A stretch of 64,000 bases of DNA from NCBI GenBank assembly GCA_002455275.1, contig DKKO01000003.1:25868-89867 (forward strand), read 5' to 3'. Positions 17,156-24,955 of the stretch are shown piece after piece. Under the pieces are notes generated by a model. The model was given only the letters and a program-made list of their open reading frames with translations, ran no database searches and was not told the DNA's origin. The stretch's first letter is position 1. The number at the start of each line of letters is the position of its first letter. This DNA comes from Candidatus Saccharibacteria bacterium UBA6664. GTDB lineage: Bacteria > Patescibacteriota > Saccharimonadia > Saccharimonadales > Saccharimonadaceae. The position numbers and the translations under genes are program-made.

Positions 17156-17242
17156 GCCGCGATGGTGGAATTGGTAGACACGTTAGACTCAAAATCTGAT
17201 GAGCACTAGCTCGTGCCGGTTCAAGTCCGGCTCGCGGTACCA
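17156..17242 (+). tRNA. tRNA-Leu (CAA)
   Basis: An 87-nt tRNA with a long variable arm, acceptor GCCGCGA/TCGCGGT (G-U first pair), D-loop GGTAGAC, T-loop GTTCAAGTC, anticodon CAA and an encoded CCA. A terminator follows. Confidence 0.97.
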
Positions 17243-17252
17243 TTTGAACAAC

Positions 17253-17284
17253 AAAATACCACCTCTAAGCAGGTGGTATTTTAA
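17253..17284 (+). terminator. tRNA-Leu terminator
   Basis: ATACCACCT/AGGTGGTAT with a 6-nt loop, flanked by AAAA and TTTT, so it could work in both directions and also end U1 on the minus strand. Confidence 0.85.
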
Positions 17285-17303
17285 AAGCTGTAAGGAGTTG
17301 TGT

Positions 17304-17316
17304 GACCCGCAGACAA
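17304..17316 (-). repeat. U1 trailer arm B' (pairs with leader 17688-17700)
   Basis: On the minus-strand transcript this is TTGTCTGCGGGTC, perfectly complementary to 13 nt of the leader at 17688-17700. It lies within a nested trailer hairpin (GAGTTGTGTG/CACACAGCTC, about 17295-17379, with GTAGCTCC/GGAGC inside). Confidence 0.6.
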
Positions 17317-17385
17317 TAATCCTTCGTAGCTCCCGTAGGAGCAACTACGATGAATTACTCTCTTAGGGCCACACAGCTCGGCGCA

Positions 17386-17673
17386 TCAGATGCGTGCGTG
17401 CGTTGTGCCGAGCACCATGTGAAGGGGCTCGAGGACGCGCCTGAAGTGCGCCTGAACCGCCGTCGGCAGCTGCTGGAGGGCCAGCTCGAGATCGACGAGG
17501 CGCGTGCTGATGTAGAGCGCGCTGTTGCTGGTGCGGATTGCCTCCCGGAGCTCGGCGAGCTCCTTGGCGATGACTCCACGCTCGGCGTGGTGCATCATCA
17601 CACCACTCTCGAGGAGCAGTGTGCTCATCATGAGCGCTCGGTCGATGGGCAGAAGGGTCTTCTCGTCGGACAT
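17386..17673 (-). CDS. U1 protein, unknown GC-rich gene
   Basis: A 95-residue, mostly helical protein that I do not recognise. Codons end almost always in G or C, unlike neighbouring genes. A ribosome site (AGTAGGTG) lies close before the ATG. The unit has its own promoter, a ~55-nt leader and a trailer complementary to the leader (13 bp). A GCCGAG arm begins four nt after the stop codon. It sits downstream of, and on the same strand as, the ribokinase-fold gene. Confidence 0.65.
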   Translation of the reverse strand: MSDEKTLLPIDRALMMSTLLLESGVMMHHAERGVIAKELAELREAIRTSNSALYISTRLVDLELALQQLPTAVQAHFRRVLEPLHMVLGTTHARI

Positions 17674-17732
17674 GACACCTACTTTACTTGTCTGCGGGTC
17701 GTGGTAGCCGAGGTTTCGGTCACCATAATAAT

Positions 17733-17761
17733 ATTATATCATATTTATGTTAAAAATGCTA
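17733..17761 (-). promoter_or_regulatory. U1 promoter
   Basis: On the minus strand TAGCAT, 17-nt spacer, TATAAT (17733-17738). The -10 is perfect and the -35 weak; the spacing matches other GC-rich units. Confidence 0.6.
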
Positions 17762-18553
17762 GTTCTGTGCTAACAAGCTGGCTGAAACAGCTTCTAGCGG
17801 CTTTTCTTTGTTCCATAGCCAGTAACATGTGGCTTTCGTGGCAGTGGTGCCTCGCCAGATTGCCATCGGGTTTTCCCATTTTGTGGTAACTACCTCGCCA
17901 CCATAGGCGACAATTAATGAGTCATTGTGAAGTGTCGCGATAGTCACCGGGTAGGTAATCGTAAATTTATGCAACGCTTCTACCGCTTGAGTAAGTTGCA
18001 TGCTGAATGTCATGATTTTAGGGTAGTATACACCTTGAAATAGCTTTTGAACTTGCGCAAACGACGCTACCAGTAGCGTATTTGGTCGTTCCGCGAGCAG
18101 TGATGGATTGTTTTTCATAAGATCAATTGAATCACGTGTGAGAGTAAGAAGTCCGTCATATTGCTGGATGAATTGTTCATACACCACCGCCGTTTCACTG
18201 TTTCGGCCGGCATCACCAATCAGGAGTACCGAGTCTGCCCACTCACCCAGCGTGCGAAGTTCGCTAAGGCTATCTTTTGCTAAGCTGCCCGACGGGTTAC
18301 TTGGGGCAAATAACGCTTCGCCGAAAGCCTTGGGTATACTCGATTTTAAAGCATCAGGCATAAGTACGCGCACTTCGCCAACGCCTGCTTCGAGCGCTGT
18401 GCCGTATGCTTCAGCCACACCAGCAAAACCAAGCTTGTTGCCACCCACGATCGCCAACTTACCGGCAAACGATCGCATCTCGGGCTTACTCCAGGCGATG
18501 TCAGGAAAAAGCGGCTTCTCAGAGGCTTGTTTCTGCCAGTAGGTATGTTCCAT
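17759..18553 (-). CDS. degenerate YjeF/CARKD-like ribokinase-fold protein
   Basis: A 264-residue protein. The N-terminal half (KLAIVGGN, FAGVAEAYGTALEAGVGEVRV) matches NAD(P)H-hydrate dehydratases of the ribokinase superfamily. The catalytic GTGD loop that should appear near residues 225-235 is replaced by a GTTATK-type sequence, so the usual Asp is missing. It may be inactive or altered in substrate. It overlaps the upstream HAD gene by 35 nt. Confidence 0.6.
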   Translation of the reverse strand: MEHTYWQKQASEKPLFPDIAWSKPEMRSFAGKLAIVGGNKLGFAGVAEAYGTALEAGVGEVRVLMPDALKSSIPKAFGEALFAPSNPSGSLAKDSLSELRTLGEWADSVLLIGDAGRNSETAVVYEQFIQQYDGLLTLTRDSIDLMKNNPSLLAERPNTLLVASFAQVQKLFQGVYYPKIMTFSMQLTQAVEALHKFTITYPVTIATLHNDSLIVAYGGEVVTTKWENPMAIWRGTTATKATCYWLWNKEKPLEAVSASLLAQN

Positions 18554-19244
18554 CTGTTCCCTTTTCTAACCGGTAAGCGATGCTTTTTCGCTCTAATACA
18601 ATTGGCCAATTGTTAGCTTTTGCTTTGGCGAGCAGTTCTTCATTTGGATTAAAGGCAATCGGGTTCGTCACCATTTCTAGCATGCTAATATCGCCGCCTG
18701 AATCGCCTACTGCATAGGAGTCTTCCAGGCTTAAGCCATGTTCTGCAACCGCTGCTTCAAGAAACTCTTTCTTGTGGCCATGAACAATATTCGACTTATC
18801 GGTTAATTTGCCGTCTTTCACTTCAAACTGCCGACCGATTGCGATGTCGATATCATGTAGCTGACAAAATCGTTCAACCAATTGTTGATGTGAGGCGCTG
18901 ATCGCTATGGTCACGTAGCCCTTTTTCTGAAGCTCACGCAGCAAATCTATCGTGTATTTGTACACATGGTGGCCTTTTTTCAGCAAAATATCGTCGGCGA
19001 TTGTATGAAAGCGCTCATCATTAAGCCCGATGATGGCGACTTCCATCACCTCCATCAGCGTCTTTTCGTACATGCCGTAATCGAGTTCACGCTTGCGCCA
19101 GCGTTCGCGGTCGGCCAGCACGCGTTTGGCATCCGAGGCGCTAATCACTTTTTCTTCTATGAGCGCATCAAACAGCTCGTGGTATAGTTGCCATCGGAAA
19201 ATCGTCCCATCGATATCAAACGCGGCGAACTTGCGGCCGTTCAT
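18519..19244 (-). CDS. HAD-IB family phosphatase (SerB-like)
   Basis: A 241-residue HAD hydrolase. Motif I is DIDGT (D10, D12), motif II is the Ser in ISASHQ, motif III Lys is in HGHKKEF, and motif IV is GDSGGDISM. The helical cap of subclass IB fits a phosphoserine-phosphatase-like small-molecule phosphatase; the true substrate is unknown. It is part of a tight minus-strand run with overlapping ends on both sides. Confidence 0.8.
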   Translation of the reverse strand: MNGRKFAAFDIDGTIFRWQLYHELFDALIEEKVISASDAKRVLADRERWRKRELDYGMYEKTLMEVMEVAIIGLNDERFHTIADDILLKKGHHVYKYTIDLLRELQKKGYVTIAISASHQQLVERFCQLHDIDIAIGRQFEVKDGKLTDKSNIVHGHKKEFLEAAVAEHGLSLEDSYAVGDSGGDISMLEMVTNPIAFNPNEELLAKAKANNWPIVLERKSIAYRLEKGTDGTYLLAETSL

Positions 19245-20074
19245 TATACCTCAGAGAAGTTGCCGGTGAAATTGGCAAGCGCAAAAATCAACGAAACGAA
19301 CAACAGAATGAATATGAACACGAGAACGAACGGCAAAATAAGCGTGAGCCATGATAGCACGTGAGCAGCAGGCTTAGGCTTGTTCGCATCGGTAAGTGTC
19401 GCGTACTGGCGGTATAGTACACCGTTTGTTCCCGGAGACAACACTGCGTCCATCAGGCCAAAGGTTATTACATTCCACAAAGTATGTGAAGCAAAGGTAG
19501 TAAGCCACGCGCCTTTGGTTAGAGCAAGGCTTCGCTTTATGGCTGCGTTGCCACGAAGGCCTTCTTTGAAGAATACTGTTCCAGCCAAGCTGTAGCGGAT
19601 GGCCATGTAGATGCCCGGAATGATAAATAGCAGCGTCCACAAAAAGACCTTTACGAAAATGAGCACAGACAACCACAGGTAGCTGGCGACGTGTTTCATC
19701 ACTTCTTTAAAAGCTTCGCCAAGGGTAGTGCCCTCATTGCTAGCGAGCTTAGAGGCTGTGTAATCTGCAATACCACCAATCACCAGACCAATCAGTATGA
19801 GCACGAATAAAATCGTGCCACCAATCAAACTAATAACCACCCAATCACTTACGCTCATTTCATTGAAGAACGACTCGAATTGGGTTCGCTGAGCTAGCTC
19901 TTCGCTACGCGAAGTTGGCTCGGTTGGTGCCGGGATGGCATTACCGCCAAGGCTAAGCACCGATAGCACAATCAAAAATATGCCCACAGACGAGGCTTTG
20001 TTAAAGAGCGCCTTCAAACCATCGAGCGCGACAAAAAACGGGTTATTTTGATATTCTGCTGCTTTTTTAGCCAT
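19244..20074 (-). CDS. multi-pass membrane protein
   Basis: A 276-residue protein with about six hydrophobic segments and a conserved-looking central GIYMAIRYSLA with nearby KRSLALTKGAW, a pattern seen in DUF975/glycerophosphodiester-phosphodiesterase membrane-domain-like proteins. No catalytic domain is present. It touches the HAD gene start by one nt and is likely co-transcribed with it. Confidence 0.6.
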   Translation of the reverse strand: MAKKAAEYQNNPFFVALDGLKALFNKASSVGIFLIVLSVLSLGGNAIPAPTEPTSRSEELAQRTQFESFFNEMSVSDWVVISLIGGTILFVLILIGLVIGGIADYTASKLASNEGTTLGEAFKEVMKHVASYLWLSVLIFVKVFLWTLLFIIPGIYMAIRYSLAGTVFFKEGLRGNAAIKRSLALTKGAWLTTFASHTLWNVITFGLMDAVLSPGTNGVLYRQYATLTDANKPKPAAHVLSWLTLILPFVLVFIFILLFVSLIFALANFTGNFSEV

Positions 20075-20096
20075 GTTGCCTCCTGTAATGCTGTTT

Positions 20097-20759
20097 TTAT
20101 GATAACAAATTTTCGACGTATTTAAGCAAATCTGTCGCCTCTTTGGGTGTATCTGACGATAATCGCTTGGTTCCTTTTACGTGGTCAATCACTTGCTGAG
20201 CGCAGTCTTCAAGATTCACTTCGCTATTAAGCAGCCACGCATGATTGTCTCGCTGAGCAATCGACCACCCTATGGATGTTTTTGCTTCTTCGAGTCGCTT
20301 AGTTAGTTCACTTGATGGCGCATTGAAGCGTAGAGCAAGCCAGCGTTGCCAGTCGACTAGCTCGGCGGTAAGACTGATAGTCACGGTGCGCTCAAAGGGT
20401 AAATTACGGTACAGTTCAACCGTGCTTGAAAGAGTGTCGAGCAAGTTGTAGCGGCTTTTATAGCTTGCATGATCGGTGCCGTATATATAGCCCGTGGTTG
20501 GATGCGGAATGTAGGTAATTGCCTGATGATTGGCATACAATGTAGCCGCTTCACTTTCAGTGATGTGCCGGTAGGTACTCGGCGCATCGTCACGTCGCGG
20601 CCTGGTAGTAAAGGCTTGCACGTAGCTAAATTCTGGGTCGAGTTCACACACTTTCTTCATTAGCGTTGACTTGCCTATCGACGTTGGTCCAACAATCATT
20701 ACCAATATTTTATTGTGTAATGAAGTTAACGCGGCTTTATTTGGCTGGTAGCTACTCAT
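20097..20759 (-). CDS. guanylate-kinase-like protein
   Basis: A 220-residue P-loop kinase with GPTSIGKST at residues 24-32 and a TTRPRRDD motif matching the GMP-binding region of guanylate kinases; YGT in the middle also fits. The C-terminal lid is less conserved, so (d)GMP is the likely but unproved substrate. Its start overlaps the stop of the preceding gene by eight nt. Confidence 0.75.
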   Translation of the reverse strand: MSSYQPNKAALTSLHNKILVMIVGPTSIGKSTLMKKVCELDPEFSYVQAFTTRPRRDDAPSTYRHITESEAATLYANHQAITYIPHPTTGYIYGTDHASYKSRYNLLDTLSSTVELYRNLPFERTVTISLTAELVDWQRWLALRFNAPSSELTKRLEEAKTSIGWSIAQRDNHAWLLNSEVNLEDCAQQVIDHVKGTKRLSSDTPKEATDLLKYVENLLS

Positions 20760-21186
20760 ATGGCAGCGCGTCCAGATTACCGTGTAGTACCACCGGCATC
20801 ATGCCCTTGATCTCTTCTTCGAATGGTGAGTCGCTAGGAAGAGCATTGAGTAAGTATATCGGCTTGTGTTGGTACCACGCCAGGCTCATTTCAAGCAGCA
20901 CATTGGCGCCAATATAGTTTGCTTTGCCATGCTTTTCGTCATTCACTACCAATATTGCATCGCCGGCGGAAATTTCATCGAAATGCGTGCGCATGTAGTC
21001 GGCTTTTTTGTCGTAATCATCGGGGTTACCAAACCACGTTTTATTCACGGTAAAATCTTTAGCTTCACGCATGGCGCGGGCGCTTTTGGGGATGACGATA
21101 CTGTAGTTGCCTGTAGCTTGCAGTTCGTCAGCAATTTTACATACGTGTTCGTAAAATGCCACGCTCGAGCACAAAACAAGCTTCAT
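20752..21186 (-). CDS. nucleoside 2-deoxyribosyltransferase-like protein
   Basis: A 144-residue Rossmann-like protein. GDAILVVND and NYIGANVLLEMSLAW followed by KPIYLLN match nucleoside 2-deoxyribosyltransferase-like and related nucleotide-processing folds. The assignment is to fold only. It lies between exonuclease III and the guanylate-kinase-like gene, so a nucleotide role is plausible. Confidence 0.6.
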   Translation of the reverse strand: MKLVLCSSVAFYEHVCKIADELQATGNYSIVIPKSARAMREAKDFTVNKTWFGNPDDYDKKADYMRTHFDEISAGDAILVVNDEKHGKANYIGANVLLEMSLAWYQHKPIYLLNALPSDSPFEEEIKGMMPVVLHGNLDALPYE

Positions 21187-21986
21187 TACACCTCTATCTC
21201 TATACTTACTGGGCAGTGGTCGCTACCCATTTGCTCGGCGTGAATCTGCGGGTTTTTTATTTTGCTGGCGATGTCTTTAGAAGCAAGCCAATAGTCAATA
21301 CGCCACCCAACGTTATTTGCGCGAGCGTTTGCCCAGTGGGTCCACCAAGTGTATGCACCGGTAACCTCTGGGTTTGCTGCTCGGAAAGTATCTACAAGCC
21401 CGGCGTTCATAAAGTTGGTAAAGCCTTCACGTTCTTCGTTGGTAAAGCCGGCACTTTTGGTGTTGTCTTTCGGCCGAGCAAGGTCTATTTCGGTATGAGC
21501 AACGTTTAGGTCGCCGCACACAAGAACGGGTTTGGTTTTTTCGAGCTGCTGCACGTAGGCCAAAAACCCTCTGTCCCAGTGCTGGTGCCGAACGCTTAGT
21601 CGGCTAAGGTCGCGCTTCGAATTTGGCGTGTATACGGTGAGTACCCAAAAATCTTTGAATTCCGCAGCAATGACGCGACCCTCGGCGTTCGGGTCACCAT
21701 AGGTATCGCCGGTTATGCCAAATTTCTTGATGATATCTTCGGGAAAGCCATCGACGTAGCGAATCGGAGGCACTTTTGAGAAAATTGCCGTGCCACTGTA
21801 GCCTTTTTTTATAGCACTAAAGAAATGCTCGTCGTATTGTGGCAAGTCAAGTTCAAATTGCCCGCGCTCGGCTTTTGTTTCTTGTAGGCACAACACGTCT
21901 GGGTCGTAGTTTTCGATAAATTTTTGAAATTCACCTTTGTTCAGCACCGCCCGAATGCCGTTTACATTCCAAGAAAATAGCTTCAT
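21186..21986 (-). CDS. xth: exodeoxyribonuclease III / AP endonuclease
   Basis: A 266-residue Mg-dependent enzyme for AP-site repair and 3'-5' exonuclease activity. The Asn of NVNGIR, LQETK, GDLNVAH, WRIDYWL and the C-terminal SDHCPV are all present, and length is typical. TATACT (21993-21998) ends exactly 6 nt before the ATG, so the mRNA is probably leaderless. First gene of the minus-strand run 21986-17759. Confidence 0.95.
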   Translation of the reverse strand: MKLFSWNVNGIRAVLNKGEFQKFIENYDPDVLCLQETKAERGQFELDLPQYDEHFFSAIKKGYSGTAIFSKVPPIRYVDGFPEDIIKKFGITGDTYGDPNAEGRVIAAEFKDFWVLTVYTPNSKRDLSRLSVRHQHWDRGFLAYVQQLEKTKPVLVCGDLNVAHTEIDLARPKDNTKSAGFTNEEREGFTNFMNAGLVDTFRAANPEVTGAYTWWTHWANARANNVGWRIDYWLASKDIASKIKNPQIHAEQMGSDHCPVSIEIEV

Positions 21987-22012
21987 ACAACCAGTATACC
22001 CTACCCTATGTA

Positions 22013-22041
22013 TTGATATTACTTATGTTTTGTGTTATAAT
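22013..22041 (+). promoter_or_regulatory. U2 promoter
   Basis: TTGATA (22013-22018), 17-nt spacer, TATAAT (22036-22041), predicting a start near 22048, exactly where the leader arm GTCCAGCAC begins. Confidence 0.8.
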
Positions 22042-22078
22042 AAGAAAGTCCAGCACCACTGAGAGTGAGAGGAAGAAC

Positions 22079-22567
22079 ATGACCAGCGATGGTTTTAACC
22101 CGGAGGCAATCGCCGCCAGGTTGCGACGCAAGGCCAGACTCATGACAGTCCAGGTCCTGTGCTCGACACTGATGCCGGGCAGCTGGGACGAGGCTCTGCG
22201 TGAGGCAATCAACGAGCTGTCGCCACTTCCGGCACCGAAGAACGGGCGCGGGAAGCTCCCTTCGAAGACGGTCGGAAAACTGACCCTGCGGGTCTATCCC
22301 CCGACTGTCGAGAAGGTGGGCTCATGGCGACAGGCCTTGGAAGAGGCCATCGTCTACGAGTTCCCTTCGGGAACTGTGGTCACCAGGCTGACGGTCCTTC
22401 CGTTGGTCTTCCGCGTTGACTGCTTGGCGTCGTCGAAGTCGGTGACGCTTCAGCGCAACGACAAGACTTCTCGATGGGTCGTGATCGGCGAGACTGGCTT
22501 CAAGGCCGTCTCTGGTCGCCGAGCCGGATCAAAGAGCATGGGGCGAGGCCCCGACAAGTCTCTCTGA
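22079..22567 (+). CDS. U2 protein, unknown GC-rich gene
   Basis: A 162-residue basic protein not recognised. Strong G/C preference at third codon positions contrasts with xth on one side. GAGAGGAAG lies before the ATG. The leader starts with GTCCAGCAC (22048-22056), and GTGCCTGGAC begins directly after the stop codon (22568-22577), pairing with one bulge; AAGAAC before the ATG can pair with GTTCTT at 22619-22624. It is isolated, with its own promoter and terminators. Confidence 0.65.
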   Translation: MTSDGFNPEAIAARLRRKARLMTVQVLCSTLMPGSWDEALREAINELSPLPAPKNGRGKLPSKTVGKLTLRVYPPTVEKVGSWRQALEEAIVYEFPSGTVVTRLTVLPLVFRVDCLASSKSVTLQRNDKTSRWVVIGETGFKAVSGRRAGSKSMGRGPDKSL

Positions 22568-22579
22568 GTGCCTGGACAG

Positions 22580-22609
22580 CCGTCCGTGAGCCCGCCGGGC
22601 CACGGACGG
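22580..22609 (+). terminator. U2 GC-rich hairpin
   Basis: CCGTCCGTG/CACGGACGG with an inner GCCCG/CGGGC stem, very stable but without a T-tract. It lies just downstream of the leader-complementary arm. Confidence 0.6.
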
Positions 22610-22626
22610 TACGTCCAAGTTCTTGA

Positions 22627-22651
22627 AAGCTACAAACGTAGCTTCTTTTTT
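22627..22651 (+). terminator. U2 intrinsic terminator
   Basis: AAGCTAC/GTAGCTT with an AAAC loop followed by CTTTTTT. Confidence 0.88.
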
Positions 22652-22692
22652 ATTTCAACACCACGCTGTATGCATCTAGCGTGGTGTTGAGC

Positions 22693-22704
22693 TGACAAGC
22701 TAGG
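22693..22704 (-). repeat. U3 trailer arm (pairs with leader 24099-24110)
   Basis: On the minus-strand transcript CCTAGCTTGTCA, perfectly complementary to TGACAAGCTAGG in the leader at 24110-24099. A second 7-bp pair (22683-22689 with 24052-24058) follows in pseudoknot order. Confidence 0.6.
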
Positions 22705-22716
22705 ATGTATCAGCCG

Positions 22717-22754
22717 GATGTCGGCGGGAGCTGTAAGAGCCTCCCGCCGACATC
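22717..22754 (-). terminator. U3 hairpin
   Basis: A perfect 14-bp hairpin (arms 22717-22730 and 22741-22754) seven nt after the U3 stop codon. No T-tract follows, so it may protect the mRNA end rather than terminate. Confidence 0.55.
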
Positions 22755-22760
22755 ACTTGG

Positions 22761-23702
22761 TCACTTGGTCGTGGGGATGGTCACGTTCGAGCCGGTGGGA
22801 ACCGGCAGGATGGTGACCTTGCCGCTCTCGATGGCCTGCTTCAGCAGCTCCAGCTGCTGCGCCGACAGCTTGTTGCGCTGGTAGTCGATGTACCCCTGCT
22901 GCCCCAGCACCTCCACGAGGGCCCGGATACTCTCCAGCTCGGTCTGTACCGTCTCGTTGGCGAGCTTCTGGGCTTCGTTCTGCGCCTTGGCGATCTCCTT
23001 CGCGGTCAGAGCCTCCGCCACACCCGTGGGGATGGACGGCTTCTGGATCTGAACCTTGAAGTTGACGAAGTAGTTGCCACCGGCCAGGCTCTCGACGGAG
23101 CCAGGCAGGTCCGCCTGGATGGCCTGCTCGAACTCGGCGCGTCCTGAACCGTTGTACAGGTCGAGGTACGTCTTCTGCTCGGCAAGCAGCGCATCGGTCG
23201 CCGCCCGCTGAAGGGGCTGCTCGATGTAGACGTCCAGCATGGCGTCCCAGCCGTAGTAGCTCTCGTCGCCACCGTCGGAGATCCAGGCCGCCTTCTTCTT
23301 CTCGCCCCACTTCTTCACACCGATCTGCTGGTGGAACTTCTTCAGCACGTCGCAGTCGGTGTTGAGGCTGAACGTGACCGTGCCAGACAACATCAGCGTG
23401 ATGTTGTCCTTCACGACCTTGATGGCGGGGCCATCGGCGCCGAGCGCCTTGGCCTCGTCCTCGTCGGCGCCGGCGAACTTGTAGGTGCGCTGACCTGCCG
23501 GGTAGTAGTAGTGGCTGTCGCCGGGGCCATCCCATCCACCCTCCGACTCGCCGTAGCAGCCGAGGATGGTCCGGTTGGCCGGAGTGAGCGCGTTGCCGTC
23601 CACGGCGACGGCCACCTGGTCGGACTCGGTCTCGTAGGACGAGCAGCCCGACAGCAAGACGGCCAGGCCAGCGACGGCGGCAGTTGCGATGCGGATGTTC
23701 AT
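22761..23702 (-). CDS. U3 lipoprotein, SPFH/Band-7-like
   Basis: A 313-residue exported lipoprotein: basic start, hydrophobic stretch and lipobox LSGC (Cys20). The body has alternating strands followed by a long helix (about 220-285) rich in AKAQNEAQKL, resembling SPFH/prohibitin-like proteins of phages and Actinobacteria. Similarity is at pattern level only. The ATG at 23702 overlaps the upstream stop (ATGA) and has GGAAGGAA before it. Very GC-rich codon use, unlike adjacent genes. Confidence 0.6.
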   Translation of the reverse strand: MNIRIATAAVAGLAVLLSGCSSYETESDQVAVAVDGNALTPANRTILGCYGESEGGWDGPGDSHYYYPAGQRTYKFAGADEDEAKALGADGPAIKVVKDNITLMLSGTVTFSLNTDCDVLKKFHQQIGVKKWGEKKKAAWISDGGDESYYGWDAMLDVYIEQPLQRAATDALLAEQKTYLDLYNGSGRAEFEQAIQADLPGSVESLAGGNYFVNFKVQIQKPSIPTGVAEALTAKEIAKAQNEAQKLANETVQTELESIRALVEVLGQQGYIDYQRNKLSAQQLELLKQAIESGKVTILPVPTGSNVTIPTTK

Positions 23703-24010
23703 GACAGTTCCTTCCGGTTGGTTTCGAGCCACTGCTCGAGGGGGTTGGTGTACTCGCTCGGGATGAGCAGTACAGGGTCATTCAGCATCTGAGACACGAT
23801 GTTCATGCCCAGCTGCAGTTGCGTCTTCTGCTGCACGATGATGCCCGCGACCTTCGGGTCGAGGTTCTCGAAGCGCAAGAGTTCCGGCGCGTGGCGAGCA
23901 AGGCTTCGCTGCCTGGCCCTTTTCATCAGGTGTCGCAAGCCTGCCGCAATGGCGAAGCAAACGGTCCCGAGCAGAGCCAAGGCGAGCATGATCAGCCCAA
24001 GGCGTCCCAT
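23699..24010 (-). CDS. U3 small membrane protein
   Basis: A 103-residue protein with an N-terminal membrane segment (about 4-27), a basic stretch (RHLMKRARQRS) and an amphipathic remainder. Not recognised. AAGGAG precedes the ATG. It is translationally coupled to the lipoprotein gene by an ATGA overlap, so the two probably work together at the membrane. Confidence 0.6.
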   Translation of the reverse strand: MGRLGLIMLALALLGTVCFAIAAGLRHLMKRARQRSLARHAPELLRFENLDPKVAGIIVQQKTQLQLGMNIVSQMLNDPVLLIPSEYTNPLEQWLETNRKELS

Positions 24011-24422
24011 ATCATCTCCTTGTTCAAGTGAACTGGCTTGTTCCAGTCACACAACACCTCACTGCGAGCAGCGAAGCGGTATGTGACCGGAACGTTTTCC
24101 TAGCTTGTCAATGTACTTGCTGGGAGCGCGCGAAAAGCGTGGCTCTACCAACACAAGATTTTGAGTATGGCGAATAACCCATCTGCTACATACAGAGGTA
24201 ATTGCGCCGAACTGTTAGCGTTTGGCCGAATTGTGCTGGTTCTTTAGCATCATTTTTGCTACAAGAAAAGCGCATACACGTATCGGTACAAACATTTCGC
24301 CTTAGTGTGCGAATGCTTATTCCGAAGCGTCTATACGCTTACAGGCTTGGGCATAGCTGTTTCGGTAGCCCGAGGGAACACTGGATGTCCTTCTCGGCCT
24401 AGTGATGTGCTACCATCACCGT
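24011..24422 (-). ncRNA. U3 long structured leader (or separate ncRNA)
   Basis: About 410 nt without a credible ORF, downstream of a consensus promoter. Hairpins on the minus strand include GTGATG/CATCAC (about 24401-24420), CCGAG/CTCGG with inner GGACA/TGTTCC (about 24372-24399), AAGCGT/ACGCTT (about 24325-24340) and CATTCGC/GCGAAATG (about 24290-24315). GGTAGC and GCTACC can close a pseudoknot. Position after smpB suggests tmRNA, but the GGNTTCGAC motif, a T-arm and a plausible tag are absent. It could be the U3 leader or an independent RNA. Confidence 0.5.
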
Positions 24423-24428
24423 ACTTTC

Positions 24429-24457
24429 AGTATAGGACATTTGTGTGGAAATGTCAA
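24429..24457 (-). promoter_or_regulatory. consensus promoter inside the smpB 3' end
   Basis: On the minus strand TTGACA (24452-24457), 17-nt spacer, TATACT (24429-24434). The -35 overlaps the smpB stop codon. It should drive the U3 leader RNA and possibly the two U3 genes. Confidence 0.85.
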
Positions 24458-24924
24458 GTAGAAATCATGCGGCGTGCGTCGCGATCTTGTTCGCGGCGCT
24501 TTATCGTCTCTCGCTTATCCCACCGTTTTTTACCCTTCCCTAGCGCAATCACGACTTTTATGTATTTACCAGAAGTCATGAGTTTGGTGGGCACGATTGT
24601 CATGCCCTGCTGTTTCTTGCTGGTGAAGGCGTCGATTTGTTTGCGACTTGCCAATAATTTGCGTGGGCGGGTGTCGACGCTTCGGCTGCCACTGCCCTTT
24701 TCGTTTAGTTTCACACTAAAGCTGGCGTTGTTGAGCCACAGTTCGCTGTCTTTTAAAGACACGAACGCACCCTTTAGCTGTATGTGGCCATCCCGAGCTG
24801 CACGCACTTCTGGGCCGGTAAGGGCCAGGCCTGCTACAATCTCCTCACCCAGCTCATAGTCAAACCGAGCCCGCTTATTTACGAGCCCACCTGGAGCTGA
24901 AGATTTTTGCTGCTTTTTAGCCAT
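24454..24924 (-). CDS. smpB: SsrA-binding protein
   Basis: A 156-residue tmRNA partner for ribosome rescue. LVNKRARFDYELGEEIVAGLALTG, the central LNEKGSGSRSVDTRPRKLL and the basic C-terminal tail (KKRWDKRETIKRREQDRDARR) are typical. The ATG at 24924 begins the conserved protein. It is preceded by TACAAT at 9 nt and by a 122-bp palindrome. tmRNA itself is not found with confidence in the window. Confidence 0.93.
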   Translation of the reverse strand: MAKKQQKSSAPGGLVNKRARFDYELGEEIVAGLALTGPEVRAARDGHIQLKGAFVSLKDSELWLNNASFSVKLNEKGSGSRSVDTRPRKLLASRKQIDAFTSKKQQGMTIVPTKLMTSGKYIKVVIALGKGKKRWDKRETIKRREQDRDARRMIST

Positions 24925-24955
24925 AACTTCATTATTGTAACAGATTGAGAGAACG

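Noticed and set aside
22753..23781. 342-codon frame overlapping the U3 lipoprotein
   Set aside because: A GC-rich shadow frame of the real lipoprotein; Arg/Gly/His-rich, without signal peptide or known motifs.
24011..24422. tmRNA (ssrA) downstream of smpB
   Set aside because: The conserved GGNTTCGAC D-loop analogue, a TTCRANTC T-loop and a tag ending in ALAA-like residues are all missing. The only GCA-led frame reads a 14-codon tag ending in Lys-Arg. Kept as an unidentified RNA or leader.
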